The notes under the pieces: generated by a model
The model's database searches: none
What the model saw: the letters and a program-made list of their open reading frames with translations, nothing else
What the model was told of the DNA's origin: nothing
Part shown: positions 16,890 to 25,354 of the stretch, piece by piece
How the letters are laid out: each line of letters starts with the position of its first letter
Position numbering within the stretch: position 1 is the stretch's first letter
Source: Lachnospiraceae bacterium
GTDB taxonomy: Bacteria > Bacillota > Clostridia > Lachnospirales > Lachnospiraceae
NCBI GenBank assembly: GCA_910575005.1
Contig: CAJTCL010000010.1
Span: 1 to 64,000, forward strand
DNA: 64,000 nt
Reading direction: 5' to 3'
Translations under genes and position numbers: made by a program

Positions 16890-18059
16890 ATGAAAACATA
16901 CAGTAGGGTCTATGCAGAGATTGATTTGAATGCTATTCTTCACAATATGGCGCAGATGCAGAGCCATATCAGCAAAGAAACAAAAATCATGAGTGTGATT
17001 AAAACGGATGGTTATGGTCATGGTGCAGTGCCGATTGGACGAGAATTGGAATCGCTTGCTGTGACTTGGGGATATGCAACTGCTACCATAGAGGAAGCGC
17101 AAATTTTGCGCAGAAATGGATTGCAGAAACCAATTCTGGTATTGGGTGCAGTTTTTCCAGAACAATATAGCGCACTTATGACAGAGAGCATACGGGCTAC
17201 TGTATTTTCTCTGCGTCAGGCACAGGAAATGGAGAAAGCCGCGGCACAGGCAGGGGCACAAATTACAGTTCATGTGAAAATTGATACAGGCCTCAGCCGT
17301 CTTGGATTTCAGGTGATGGAGGAAGCGGTGGAGGAAATTGCACAGATTGCTGCTATGCCGCATATGATAATGGAGGGAATGTTTACCCATTTTGCCAAGT
17401 CAGATGCGAAAGATAAGACGATGGCAAAGGAACAAATGGAGAAATTTTCTAAGATCAGAGAGCTTTTAGCGTCCCGTCAGGTTACAGTGCCAATGATCCA
17501 CTGTTCCAATAGTGCCGCAATCATTGATATGCCAGAAGCAAATATGGATGTGGTGCGTGCCGGAATCAGTCTCTATGGATTATGGCCCTCAGATGAAGTA
17601 CAAAAAGAAAATTTGGACTTAAAACCAGTCTTGTCCTTAAAAAGCCGTATTGTTTTTTTAAAGGATTTAGAGCCAGATAGAACTGTCAGCTATGGAGCTA
17701 CTTATCAGACAAATGGCTGGCAGAAGATTGCCACCATTCCAGTGGGATATGGAGATGGTTATCCAAGAAGCCTTTCTAACAAGGGCTATGTATTGATTCA
17801 TGGTAAAAGAGCCCCAATCTGCGGAAGAATCTGCATGGATCAGTTTATGGTGGATGTGACCCATATTCCAGAGGCCAGAGAGGGTGATACCGTAGTTTTA
17901 GTGGGAACAGATGGTAAAGAATGTATCTCAATGGAAGATATTGGGGAGCTTTCTGGCAGATTTAATTATGAATTTGCCTGTGATCTGGGCAAGCGAATCC
18001 CCAGAGTTTATGTAAAAAATGGCAGGGTGACAGAGACCAGAGATTATTTTGAAGAATAA
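16890..18059 (+). CDS. alr: Alanine racemase
   Basis: PLP-dependent racemase making D-alanine for peptidoglycan. The 389-residue protein has the PLP lysine at K38 in SVIKTDGYGHG, and the second catalytic residue, Tyr, in VSYGATY near residue 270. GRICMDQFMVDVT is the usual C-terminal signature. The sequence KTDGYGHG differs slightly from the common KANAYGHG. GGAAGGTAAT precedes the ATG. It lies between nnr and a mazF toxin gene, echoing the alr-ndoAI-ndoA order of Bacillus but without the antitoxin. Confidence 0.96.
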   Translation: MKTYSRVYAEIDLNAILHNMAQMQSHISKETKIMSVIKTDGYGHGAVPIGRELESLAVTWGYATATIEEAQILRRNGLQKPILVLGAVFPEQYSALMTESIRATVFSLRQAQEMEKAAAQAGAQITVHVKIDTGLSRLGFQVMEEAVEEIAQIAAMPHMIMEGMFTHFAKSDAKDKTMAKEQMEKFSKIRELLASRQVTVPMIHCSNSAAIIDMPEANMDVVRAGISLYGLWPSDEVQKENLDLKPVLSLKSRIVFLKDLEPDRTVSYGATYQTNGWQKIATIPVGYGDGYPRSLSNKGYVLIHGKRAPICGRICMDQFMVDVTHIPEAREGDTVVLVGTDGKECISMEDIGELSGRFNYEFACDLGKRIPRVYVKNGRVTETRDYFEE

Positions 18060-18133
18060 ATCTGAATACACACGAAAAAATTTGGAAATAATAGGACATG
18101 AAAGAACCTATAAAGTTTTGGAGTGTGAGAAAA

Positions 18134-18481
18134 ATGATTATTCATAGAGGAGATATTTATTATGCAGACCTGCGTCCAGTGATAGGCTCGGAGCAAGGTG
18201 GAATCCGCCCCGTTCTGGTGATACAGAATGATGTTGGGAATCGGCACAGTCCTACTGTGATCTGTGCAGCTATCACATCAAAGATGAACAAAGCAAAGCT
18301 TCCTACACATGTGGAGCTTGATGCCGAAAAATATGATTTGATGAAAGATTCTGTTGTTTTGCTAGAACAGCTTCGAACAATTGATAAACAAAGACTGAAG
18401 GACAAAGTATGCCGTTTAGACAATGAAATTCTCAAAAAAGTAGATAGGGCGCTTGAAATCAGTCTGGAATTGTATACATAA
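18134..18481 (+). CDS. mazF: MazF/PemK-type endoribonuclease toxin without adjacent antitoxin
   Basis: A 115-residue MazF (EndoA/NdoA-like) toxin, which cleaves mRNA at short sequences. It begins [20 protein letters not shown] and includes [12 protein letters not shown] and [10 protein letters not shown], all family signatures. The ATG at 18134 follows GGAG at 18120; an upstream in-frame ATG at 18098 adds a non-family tail. The 74 bases between alr and this start cannot hold a MazE/EndoAI antitoxin and no such frame is visible. Whether an antitoxin is encoded elsewhere or the enzyme acts alone is unknown. Confidence 0.92.
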   Translation: MIIHRGDIYYADLRPVIGSEQGGIRPVLVIQNDVGNRHSPTVICAAITSKMNKAKLPTHVELDAEKYDLMKDSVVLLEQLRTIDKQRLKDKVCRLDNEILKKVDRALEISLELYT

Positions 18482-18484
18482 ATC

Positions 18485-18513
18485 TTGACGAATATACTGT
18501 AAAATGGTATATT
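18485..18513 (+). promoter_or_regulatory. Sigma-A promoter upstream of the CNNM/CBS gene
   Basis: TTGACG (18485-18490), a 17-base spacer and TATATT (18508-18513), placed about 95 bases before the next start codon and directly after the mazF stop. Confidence 0.65.
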
Positions 18514-18608
18514 TCAAGTGTTTGTAGAAAATATCTGTCCGAACTGTAAAACATGTCTCGAGACAGATGGGGTGCAGGAAAGTACAAAGGGAAAAAGGAG
18601 TCAAAGGA

Positions 18609-19958
18609 ATGGATGATGGCGAAAGTCCGGTCATAGGGCTATTAGTATTTTTGGGGTTGACAGTCATAAACAGTATTTTATATGGATTTCTGATCGCATT
18701 GGAGGAGACAAGCGAGAGTGAAGTGCAGAAACACGCACAGGAGGGAGACAAACATGCCGCCTGGCTGCTACAGGTAAAGGATTCACCTTATAAGACCAAG
18801 CATGCACTTCAGATTATGACTGCATTTGTTAGTGGTGTGTTTGGAATTTACCAGATTCGTCTGATTGGCAGAGCCTTGATGCAGAGTTTTCTCTCAGGGA
18901 AGACAGAGCCATATCAGCAGATACTGTGTTATGGAGTAGCAGCTGTTTTAGGAATTTTTTTATTTGCTGTGCTGGGAATTATCGCGCCTCAAAAAATCGC
19001 TGCTAGGAAATCACAAAAATGGCTGTTTCATCTTGCCGGTGCGATTCACAGCATGGTCTGTGTGATGAAACCATATACGGTCCTTGCAGAGGCAGTGTCT
19101 GATCTTGTAGTGCGTCTGTTGGGGGTTGACCCAAATGCCAGTATTGATGATGTGACTGAAGAAGAGATTATCTCTATGGTAAAAGAAGGCCATGAACAAG
19201 GTGTCTTGCAAGCGAGTGAAGCTGAGATGATTCACAATATATTTGAGTTTGATGACAAAGAAGCTAAGGACATCATGACACATCGCAAAAATGTGGCAGC
19301 GGTGGATGGGAGTATGAATCTGCGACAGGTACTGGAAATGGTGCTGGAAGGGAACAATTCTCGCTTTCCAGTGTATCGGGATGATATTGATCATATTATC
19401 GGGATCATACATATGAAGGACGTAATGATTGAGAGCAGAAAGGAGCAGTATCTAGATCAGGCAGTGCAGGATATTCCAGGGCTGGTGCGGGAGGCAGTAT
19501 TTATTCCCGAGACCAGGAATATCAATGAGCTTTTCAAAGGAATGCAATCTCAGAAAAATCATATGGTGATAGTGGTAGATGAATATGGACAGACAGCCGG
19601 TATTGTGGCAATGGAGGATATTCTAGAAGAGATTGTCGGAAATATTTTTGACGAGTATGACAAGGAAGAAACTGTGATTGTCTCTCAGGGGGATGGAAGT
19701 TATCTGATGAGTGGGATGGCATCCTTTGATGAAGTGTGTGAGCTTCTGCAGATTTCTATGGTGGATAAGGATTTTGAGACTTTAAACGGATTTCTAATTT
19801 CCCTGATTGGCAAGATACCAGGGGACCATGAACAGTTTGACCTAATTTCTGAAGGATGGAGATTTCAGGTAGAATCTGTGCGGGATAAGATGATTCATAC
19901 CGTAAAAGTAACGAGACATCAACAAGAAGTGGAAGAGGGGCAGCAAGTACCTGTTTAG
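18609..19958 (+). CDS. CNNM/HlyC/CorC-family membrane protein with CBS pair
   Basis: A 449-residue membrane protein. The N-terminal part has about three hydrophobic segments (IGLLVFLGLTVINSILYGFL, ITAFVSGVFGIYQI region, VAAVLGIFLFAVLGIIAP) forming a CNNM domain. Two CBS domains follow (DIMTHRKNVAAVDG, FIPETRNINELFKG, MVIVVDEYGQTAGIVAMEDI), then a C-terminal CorC/HlyC transporter-associated domain. Related proteins export or sense magnesium; a haemolysin role is a historic label and not implied. The start at 18609 follows AAAAAGGAG. It has its own promoter. Confidence 0.9.
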   Translation: MDDGESPVIGLLVFLGLTVINSILYGFLIALEETSESEVQKHAQEGDKHAAWLLQVKDSPYKTKHALQIMTAFVSGVFGIYQIRLIGRALMQSFLSGKTEPYQQILCYGVAAVLGIFLFAVLGIIAPQKIAARKSQKWLFHLAGAIHSMVCVMKPYTVLAEAVSDLVVRLLGVDPNASIDDVTEEEIISMVKEGHEQGVLQASEAEMIHNIFEFDDKEAKDIMTHRKNVAAVDGSMNLRQVLEMVLEGNNSRFPVYRDDIDHIIGIIHMKDVMIESRKEQYLDQAVQDIPGLVREAVFIPETRNINELFKGMQSQKNHMVIVVDEYGQTAGIVAMEDILEEIVGNIFDEYDKEETVIVSQGDGSYLMSGMASFDEVCELLQISMVDKDFETLNGFLISLIGKIPGDHEQFDLISEGWRFQVESVRDKMIHTVKVTRHQQEVEEGQQVPV

Positions 19959-20018
19959 ACCAGGACAGCTTATAGTATTTTAATAAACATTAACAAGAAA
20001 CAGAAAAGAGGAAAATAT

Positions 20019-20747
20019 ATGTCAGGACATTCTAAATTTGCAAATATTAAACATAAAAAGGAAAAAAATGATGCTGCTAAGGGCAAGATTTTTACAATCA
20101 TTGGACGTGAGATTGCAGTCGCAGTGAAAGAAGGCGGTTCCGATCCGGCAAATAACAGCAGACTTCGTGATGTGATTGCTAAGGCTAAGGCTAATAATAT
20201 GCCAAATGATACTATTGAACGCGGAATTAAGAAGGCAGCAGGAGATGCCAATTCCGTGAATTATGAATTTGTATCATATGAAGGCTATGGACCCAATGGG
20301 ACGGCAATTATTGTCGACGCTCTGACTGATAATAAGAACCGCACAGCTGCCAATGTGAGAAGTGCTTTTACTAAAGGGTATGGAAATGTAGGAACGCCAG
20401 GCTGTGTATCTTATATGTTTGATAAAAAAGGGCAGATTATCATTGCTAAAGAAGAATGCGAAATGGATCCAGATGATCTAATGATGACCGCATTAGATGC
20501 TGGAGCAGAAGATTTCAATGAGGAGGAGGATAGTTTTGAGATCCTTACAGAACCAGAGGCATTTAGTGAAGTCCGCCAGCAATTAGAGGAGGCAGGCATT
20601 GTCATGGCTTCTGCCGAAGTGACAATGATTCCACAGACATGGGTAGAATTGACCGATGAAACAGCAATTAAGAATTTACAGAAAACATTAGATCTTCTGG
20701 AAGAAGATGATGATGTTCAAGCCGTATATCATAATTGGGATGAATAG
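20019..20747 (+). CDS. yebC: YebC/PmpR (TACO1) family protein
   Basis: A 242-residue YebC-family protein starting [18 protein letters not shown], the family signature, with conserved [18 protein letters not shown]. Family members have been described as transcriptional regulators, and more recently as ribosome-associated factors that help translation of proline-rich stretches. Which applies here is not shown. AAAGAGG precedes the ATG. Length is normal. Confidence 0.96.
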   Translation: MSGHSKFANIKHKKEKNDAAKGKIFTIIGREIAVAVKEGGSDPANNSRLRDVIAKAKANNMPNDTIERGIKKAAGDANSVNYEFVSYEGYGPNGTAIIVDALTDNKNRTAANVRSAFTKGYGNVGTPGCVSYMFDKKGQIIIAKEECEMDPDDLMMTALDAGAEDFNEEEDSFEILTEPEAFSEVRQQLEEAGIVMASAEVTMIPQTWVELTDETAIKNLQKTLDLLEEDDDVQAVYHNWDE

Positions 20748-20981
20748 TCCAATTTGTACCTAAAAATTCAATAAATTTATCCAAACTAATAAACAATTCC
20801 CTTGTATTTACCGAAATAAACAGTGTAGAGTTTGGTTTGCCTGATTGAATGGCAGGTGCGAGGATTTGTTGATGATAGAAACAGCCCACGCGCCACCGTC
20901 AAAACGCTGGCGATGTCTTGAATTTGGGCAAGGTAGTGATGGAAACGGATTTCCATCTGTATAGATCAAGGAGGGAATAGC
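20748..20981. other. Intergenic stretch with short hairpins
   Basis: This 234-base gap holds two short stem-loops: CGCCA/TGGCG near 20890-20912, and GATGGAAA with TTTCCATC around CGGA near 20937-20956, the latter just before the ribosome binding site of the next gene. I could not match it to a known riboswitch. No gene is supported. Confidence 0.4.
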
Positions 20982-21971
20982 ATGTCATTAACAATCAAAG
21001 CAGTACAAAATGGTATCAATGATACAGATAACCTCAAACAAGGCACAGTTCAAAAACAGACTGCAAATAAAGGAAAATCTGTATTTGCTGGGAGAATCCC
21101 AGTTGCAACCAAGGCGGACATTCTTGTGCAAGAAAAACGCAAAAGTGTTCAGAAAGAGGCAATGCGGCTTGTCAGTGATGCCTGGGGCAAAGATCAGAGA
21201 GCAGATCAGAAAATTGATGATAAGAGACAGCTGAGACAAACGTTGTTATCTCGGATTGATGATACCAAAGAGCGTTTAAAAGATTTTGACGACGCAAAAG
21301 CGCGGCTGCAGGAGCAGTATGAGGTTGACCCTGAGTCACAGGAGCAGAAAGATCTGGAATTATTGGAGAAGTACCAGGATTATTTAAAAGGTTTGGAGAA
21401 TCCTGGATTTACGGAGGAAGAGCGTGACCGTCTGAAAGAACTTCAAAATATGTCAAGGACGGATTATCAGGTAGAAGTTTTAAAATTAAATGAGGAAGCC
21501 GGACAAGAAAAGAAAAAAATTGAAAAACTGCAGTTGCAGGAAGAGATCTTGAGAGGGGCTATCGCCGGCGCGAAGAACGACAAGTTGAAATCAAAGGATA
21601 TGCTGAATGCAAATGAAGCGAAAGATCAGATTATGGATGCGGCCAGCAAAGATATTATGAATCTTCTGGTTCAGGAGGGCAAAGATAATATTGACGCGAA
21701 GGTTGAGGAAGATCAAAAGAAGGCTGAAGAAGCAGAGGAGAAGCAGGAAGAACAGCAGGAACGTATTGATGAAGCCAAAGAAAACCGCAAAGATCAAAAA
21801 GAGATCATTGAAGGAGAGCTGAAATCAGATAAGCTGGAAATGGAAGCTTCCTTTAAGCAGCAAGAGACAGGCGAGATGGAACAAGCACAGAACAGCATCC
21901 AGAAGATCCTCAAGAAGAACAAACTGATCGATGAGGATCTGAAAGGCATTGAGATTGACTTTGGATTTTAA
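20982..21971 (+). CDS. Unknown long coiled-coil protein
   Basis: A 329-residue, highly charged protein without signal peptide or membrane segment. Residues 1-45 are a low-complexity lead with SVFAGRIPVATKAD. From about residue 75 to the end the sequence is Glu/Lys/Gln/Asp-rich with heptad spacing (EDQKKAEEAEEKQEEQQERI), predicting extended coiled coils broken near residue 140 (LENPGFTEEERDRL). AAGGAGGG precedes the ATG and a good terminator follows, so it appears to be a single-gene unit. I do not recognise a family; a structural or scaffold role is only a guess. Confidence 0.75.
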   Translation: MSLTIKAVQNGINDTDNLKQGTVQKQTANKGKSVFAGRIPVATKADILVQEKRKSVQKEAMRLVSDAWGKDQRADQKIDDKRQLRQTLLSRIDDTKERLKDFDDAKARLQEQYEVDPESQEQKDLELLEKYQDYLKGLENPGFTEEERDRLKELQNMSRTDYQVEVLKLNEEAGQEKKKIEKLQLQEEILRGAIAGAKNDKLKSKDMLNANEAKDQIMDAASKDIMNLLVQEGKDNIDAKVEEDQKKAEEAEEKQEEQQERIDEAKENRKDQKEIIEGELKSDKLEMEASFKQQETGEMEQAQNSIQKILKKNKLIDEDLKGIEIDFGF

Positions 21972-22027
21972 TAGATGAGATGGGAATTCATTTAATGTAA
22001 TATAAACGTATTGGATTAGCAAACTAA

Positions 22028-22062
22028 AGTCGGAGGAATGGAAGATTCCTCTGGCTTTTTTC
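22028..22062 (+). terminator. Rho-independent terminator
   Basis: AGTCGGAGGAAT (22028-22039) pairs, with two GU pairs, to ATTCCTCTGGCT (22045-22056), closing a five-base loop and running into a T tract. It ends the transcript of the coiled-coil gene. Confidence 0.85.
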
Positions 22063-22109
22063 TATATAGCTAATTTCTATAGGAATGAGGGATTTTTTTG
22101 CCATGAAAC

Positions 22110-22138
22110 TTGCTATTAAGCCTTGATTGGTATATGAT
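22110..22138 (+). promoter_or_regulatory. Sigma-A promoter for pheA
   Basis: TTGCTA (22110-22115), a 17-base spacer and TATGAT (22133-22138), about 28 bases before the pheA start codon. No leader peptide or attenuator fits between. Confidence 0.65.
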
Positions 22139-22166
22139 AATAGAAAATACTTTAAGGATGTGACGT

Positions 22167-23297
22167 ATGAAAGATCTGAATAAAATCAGGGAAGAAATTG
22201 ATGAGATTGACCGCCAGATGGTCGCCCTGTATGAAGAGCGGATGCGGCGCACCACAGAGGTTGCAGAGTACAAGATTTCTGTGGGCAGGCAGGTGCTGGA
22301 TAAGGAGCGGGAGGCAGAAAAGCTGGCAAAGGTAAAAGCGCAGGTTCAGGCCCAGGAAAATCGTTATGGTGTGGGTGAACTGTTTGAACAGATTATGGCG
22401 TTGAGCCGCAAACGGCAGTATCAGCTTATGAATCAGCATGGACAAGTACAGGAGTTGGGATTTAGGCAGGTGGACAATCTTCCCTTTGAGACACAGAAAG
22501 TTGTTTATCAGGGGACAGAAGGGGCATACAGCCAGATTGCTATGCAGACATATTTTGGAAAGGATGTAGAAAATTATCATGTAGATACCTGGCGGGAGGC
22601 AATGGAAGAGATACAAAGTGGAGAGGCGGATTATGCAGTACTGCCAATTGAAAATTCTTCGGCAGGGATTGTGGGAGAGAATTTTGATCTAATGTTGGAA
22701 TATGATAATTACATAGTGGCAGAACAGATGATACCCATAGAACATATGTTGTTGGGACTTCCAGAGGCAGAGCTATCGGATATTAGAACAGTCTATTCTC
22801 ATCCACAGGCATTGATGCAGAGCATAGATTTTTTAGAGGAGCATCAGGAATGGGAAGCAGTTCCTGTTAAAAATACGGCGGGTGCTGCCAAGCAGGTACT
22901 TAGGGAGAACCGCAAAGATCAGGCGGCAATTGCCAGCAAAATGACAGCAGAACTTTATGGGTTGAAGATCTTAAAGGATAACATTAACTTTAGTGAAGAG
23001 AATCGCACCCGTTTTATTATTGTCGGAGGAAAAAAGCTCAGGTTAGATGGAGCAAATAAGGTTAGCATTTGTTTTGAGGTATCTCATGAGAGCGGTTCTT
23101 TGTATCATATGCTTTCCCATTTTATGTTTAACAACTTAAACATGGTTAAGATTGAGTCAAGGCCAATTAAAGATAAGAGTTTCGAGTATCGTTTTTTTGT
23201 GGATCTGGAAGGTAATCTTGGGGAGGGAGCCGTGCAGAATGCCCTTAAGGGATTAATGGAAGAAGCTTTGTATGTAAAGGTATTAGGGAATTACTAA
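22167..23297 (+). CDS. pheA: Chorismate mutase / prephenate dehydratase (P-protein)
   Basis: A bifunctional enzyme of phenylalanine synthesis, 376 residues. Residues 1-90 are an AroQ-type chorismate mutase (KIREEIDEIDRQMVALYEER). The prephenate dehydratase domain starts near residue 110 (VVYQGTEGAYSQIAM) and has the catalytic Thr in NRTRFIIVGG. A C-terminal ACT domain contains the phenylalanine-sensing ESRP motif (VKIESRPIKD), predicting feedback inhibition. It is a single gene with its own promoter, and the decayed island starts about 115 bases downstream. Confidence 0.96.
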   Translation: MKDLNKIREEIDEIDRQMVALYEERMRRTTEVAEYKISVGRQVLDKEREAEKLAKVKAQVQAQENRYGVGELFEQIMALSRKRQYQLMNQHGQVQELGFRQVDNLPFETQKVVYQGTEGAYSQIAMQTYFGKDVENYHVDTWREAMEEIQSGEADYAVLPIENSSAGIVGENFDLMLEYDNYIVAEQMIPIEHMLLGLPEAELSDIRTVYSHPQALMQSIDFLEEHQEWEAVPVKNTAGAAKQVLRENRKDQAAIASKMTAELYGLKILKDNINFSEENRTRFIIVGGKKLRLDGANKVSICFEVSHESGSLYHMLSHFMFNNLNMVKIESRPIKDKSFEYRFFVDLEGNLGEGAVQNALKGLMEEALYVKVLGNY

Positions 23298-23366
23298 GAT
23301 TGTAATATTTATAGAAGTGTTGATTATATGAGGAAGAACGGCGGAAATACAAGGTTTCAGGCTATT

Positions 23367-24377
23367 TTAAAGCAGGCTGTAAGTGGGCAAAAAAGTACCA
23401 AAAATGGATATAATTAGCAACAAATTAGCAACAAGCCATGGGGCCTTTATTTTTTCAATTTCTTTTCGTAGGTCATCAAGACTGCGGTGTCCATAAATGG
23501 CATTAGTGATGTCACTACCAAACTTATACATCCGAGTACGGAAGTAAGAGGTGCTAGCTAAAAGAAGATTCTTGCTGCCATTGTAACGGCGTGATACCAT
23601 AGGGTAGATAGCAGAGTGAATAGGGACAATACGTTCTTTACTGTTGTCCGTTTTCACGCCGCCTTTAAAGTAGCCGTTTTTTAAGTCTACCTTTATGTCA
23701 GTATAGGATATTATACGAAAACCGCTATAACACATAATCAGCAGCATTTCCACTACTGGATGCTGCTGATGTTTCCATAAGATATTCATTTCTTCCTCAG
23801 TAAAAGGCTCCCCTGATTCGTCGTCTTCTGGTTTCGGAATGTAGAGGAATGCAGAATAATCTTTTTCAACAATTTCATATTTTAGTGCGTATTTATACAT
23901 TTGATGCAGCAGGCTGACAATCAATTCAAGAGATGAATGTTTCAGGGGACACTTATTTAAAATGTTCTGCAGGTCGTCATACCGAAGCTGACCAAAAGGA
24001 ATTTGATGTATGGCAGAACAGTTTTTGTAAGCAGCTCTAGTAGAATTGATGGCCGATTGTGAAAGTTTTTTGGGAGAGTTGTAGAATTTTTCTTGGAAAA
24101 ATCTTTCATATACTTCTGAAAATGCGGGTGAGCGGTCAATGAAAGTTCCATAGCCTACTTTGAGTTTTCCTTTTCTTTCCATGTTATAGGCAGTCAGAAT
24201 TTCATATCCCTCTTCCCAGGTTTCTGCGTATGCCAATGCTTTGGGAGAAACTGGACCAGAAAAACTCCATTCTTCTACTGGTGGATATACGCCATAAGGC
24301 CTGCGTCTGCCTTTCCCTAAGTACTTGATACTGCCAAAGTTGTTAGGAAGTTTCATTCTTTTCTTTCGTTTTGCCAT
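23367..24377 (-). pseudogene. Tyrosine recombinase (integrase), internally deleted
   Basis: A 336-residue open frame. The N-terminal arm-binding and SAM-like domain reads normally up to about residue 175. The catalytic domain shows the first Arg (CYSGFRI), the beta-hairpin Lys (KTDNSKERIVPIH) and the C-terminal catalytic Tyr region (DITNAIYGHRSLDDLRKEIE). The HxxRH box and the GH(S) box, which lie between them in related phage and conjugative-element integrases, are absent: YFRTRMYK passes straight to FGSDITNAIYGHR. The tail after EIEKIKA also looks foreign and reads through the att-like repeat. The enzyme is probably inactive. AGGTATTATAC precedes the start on this strand. Confidence 0.7.
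23414..23453. repeat. Left end repeat of the island (att-like)
   Basis: TTAGCA, two variable bases, AAATTAGC, then AC, GCCA, GCCTT and ATTTT blocks occur here in the same order as at 27902-27943. The repeat overlaps the 3' end of the integrase frame, the usual place for an attachment site. The match is imperfect, about 70 percent by eye. Confidence 0.5.
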
Positions 24378-24442
24378 GTATAATACCTCCGTTTGCTAAA
24401 AATGATATAAAAAATGGCAGCGAGTCGGAACAAGAGTTCCGC

Positions 24443-24471
24443 TTGTAAGCTGTCTCCAGAGATGATATAAT
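24443..24471 (+). promoter_or_regulatory. Sigma-A promoter of candidate small RNA 1
   Basis: TTGTAA (24443-24448), a 17-base spacer and a perfect TATAAT (24466-24471). No open frame starts between it and the terminator at 24515-24544. A perfect six-bp hairpin, CGGAAC with GTTCCG, lies immediately upstream. Confidence 0.65.
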
Positions 24472-24477
24472 ATTCGT

Positions 24478-24544
24478 GAGTTGTAGGTATCATCTTCTGG
24501 GTATCTATGAAAGGCCGTCCCTGTTGGCGCAGGGGCGGTTTTTT
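24478..24544 (+). ncRNA. Candidate small RNA 1 (about 67 nt)
   Basis: A strong promoter is followed after about 40 bases by a GC-rich terminator: CCGTCCCTG (24515-24523), loop TTGGCG, CAGGGGCGG (24530-24538) and a six-T run. The unit contains no supported coding frame and ends eight bases before the stop codon of the convergent Rpn pseudogene. The 5' end is estimated from the -10 position. It could be a short regulatory RNA, or the decayed leader of a lost gene. Confidence 0.45.
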
Positions 24545-24551
24545 GTTTTTG

Positions 24552-25108
24552 TTACAGTTTTTCAATGTCTTCTTTGGAAAGAAGTGTGATTTTTTCGATT
24601 TCATCTGTCGGGTAGCCCATATCTATAAGTTTTTTAGCGATAGAAAGGGTTCCGTGTTTTCTGCCGCGTTCTTCTGCCTCCAGCAATCCCTCATTATAAT
24701 CTCGGATAGCCTTTTCTCTGAATTCTGCTTCTTCTGGGAAAAGTGTAAAATTCAATATACTTATACTCACACATTTCTTAAAAACGCGGTAGCTTTCTCC
24801 AGGTTTTATCTGGTCTGTAAACATCTTAGCAAGGTAGAAGAGAGAGCGATCAGCCCATACCTTCAACTCTGAAAGCTGAATTTCAATATCTATTTCCCTG
24901 TCATTATTCATCAAAAGCCGAACATCTAGGATTCTTGCTTATCGTCATCATGTTCTTTCCGCAGGTTAGTGTTTAGGACTTGTGTTTCCTTGATCTCCTC
25001 TGGCTTGATCTTGAGTACCGCAGACAGGAATCCAATGCGTGCTTTTTCATCCATCATAATTTCTTTAAATGCAAAGTCAATTTTGGGTTTCATTAGAAAT
25101 TCTGCCAT
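24552..25108 (-). pseudogene. Rpn-family PD-(D/E)XK nuclease, frameshifted and shortened
   Basis: Two adjacent frames together spell an Rpn (recombination-promoting nuclease) protein. The first, 24926-25108, encodes PKIDFAFKEIMMDEKARIGF and ends with KEHDDDKQES before a stop. Adding one base near 24933 restores KQGILDVRLLMNND and joins it to the second frame, 24552-24914, with the catalytic-domain IDIEIQ segment. The second frame also jumps from FTLFPEEAEF to the C-terminal REKAIRDYNEGLLEAEERG, omitting roughly 100-150 residues found in full-length members. The gene is inactive on both counts. Confidence 0.8.
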
Positions 25109-25234
25109 AAGTGTCCAGTCCCCCTCTTTTATTTTTATGTGTATATGGTTATTAGTATAGGAATAGTTTTTGTTATAAAAAGTCTACTTTTGTCAATAGG
25201 TGTTTTTGGAAATCGAAAAACAGGACAAGGTGCC

Positions 25235-25263
25235 TTGACGGTTAGAATTGCAGATGATACAAT
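25235..25263 (+). promoter_or_regulatory. Sigma-A promoter of candidate small RNA 2
   Basis: TTGACG (25235-25240), a 17-base spacer and TACAAT (25258-25263). The bases around the -10 (AGATGATAYAAT) resemble those of the promoter at 24443-24471. Confidence 0.6.
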
Positions 25264-25269
25264 GCACCC

Positions 25270-25354
25270 ATAGTTCCTACATATCAACTTTTCCCCCTAA
25301 GTTAAGTTGATATGCATTCCGCCCTAGTGCAGTGCACTGGGGCGGGGGTTTTTT
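25270..25354 (+). ncRNA. Candidate small RNA 2 (about 85 nt, two stem-loops)
   Basis: Downstream of the promoter come two strong hairpins. The first pairs CATATCAACTT (25280-25290) with AAGTTGATATG (25304-25314), 11 perfect base pairs with a C-rich loop. The second is a terminator pairing CCGCCCTAGTGC (25319-25330) with GCACTGGGGCGG (25334-25345), followed by six T. No open frame fits. The transcript would end at the stop codon of the convergent lipoprotein gene. The layout is the same as candidate 1. Confidence 0.5.

Noticed and set aside
16815-17390. 191-residue open frame on the minus strand opposite alr
   Set aside because: Shadow of alr with skewed Cys/His/Phe composition.
20880-20981. 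Cyclic-di-GMP (GEMM) riboswitch before the coiled-coil gene
   Set aside because: Short stems and a GGGCAAGGTAG stretch look vaguely similar but the conserved core is missing.
24507-24872. 121-residue + strand frame over the Rpn locus
   Set aside because: Antisense to a recognisable Rpn sequence; it starts inside the candidate RNA terminator.
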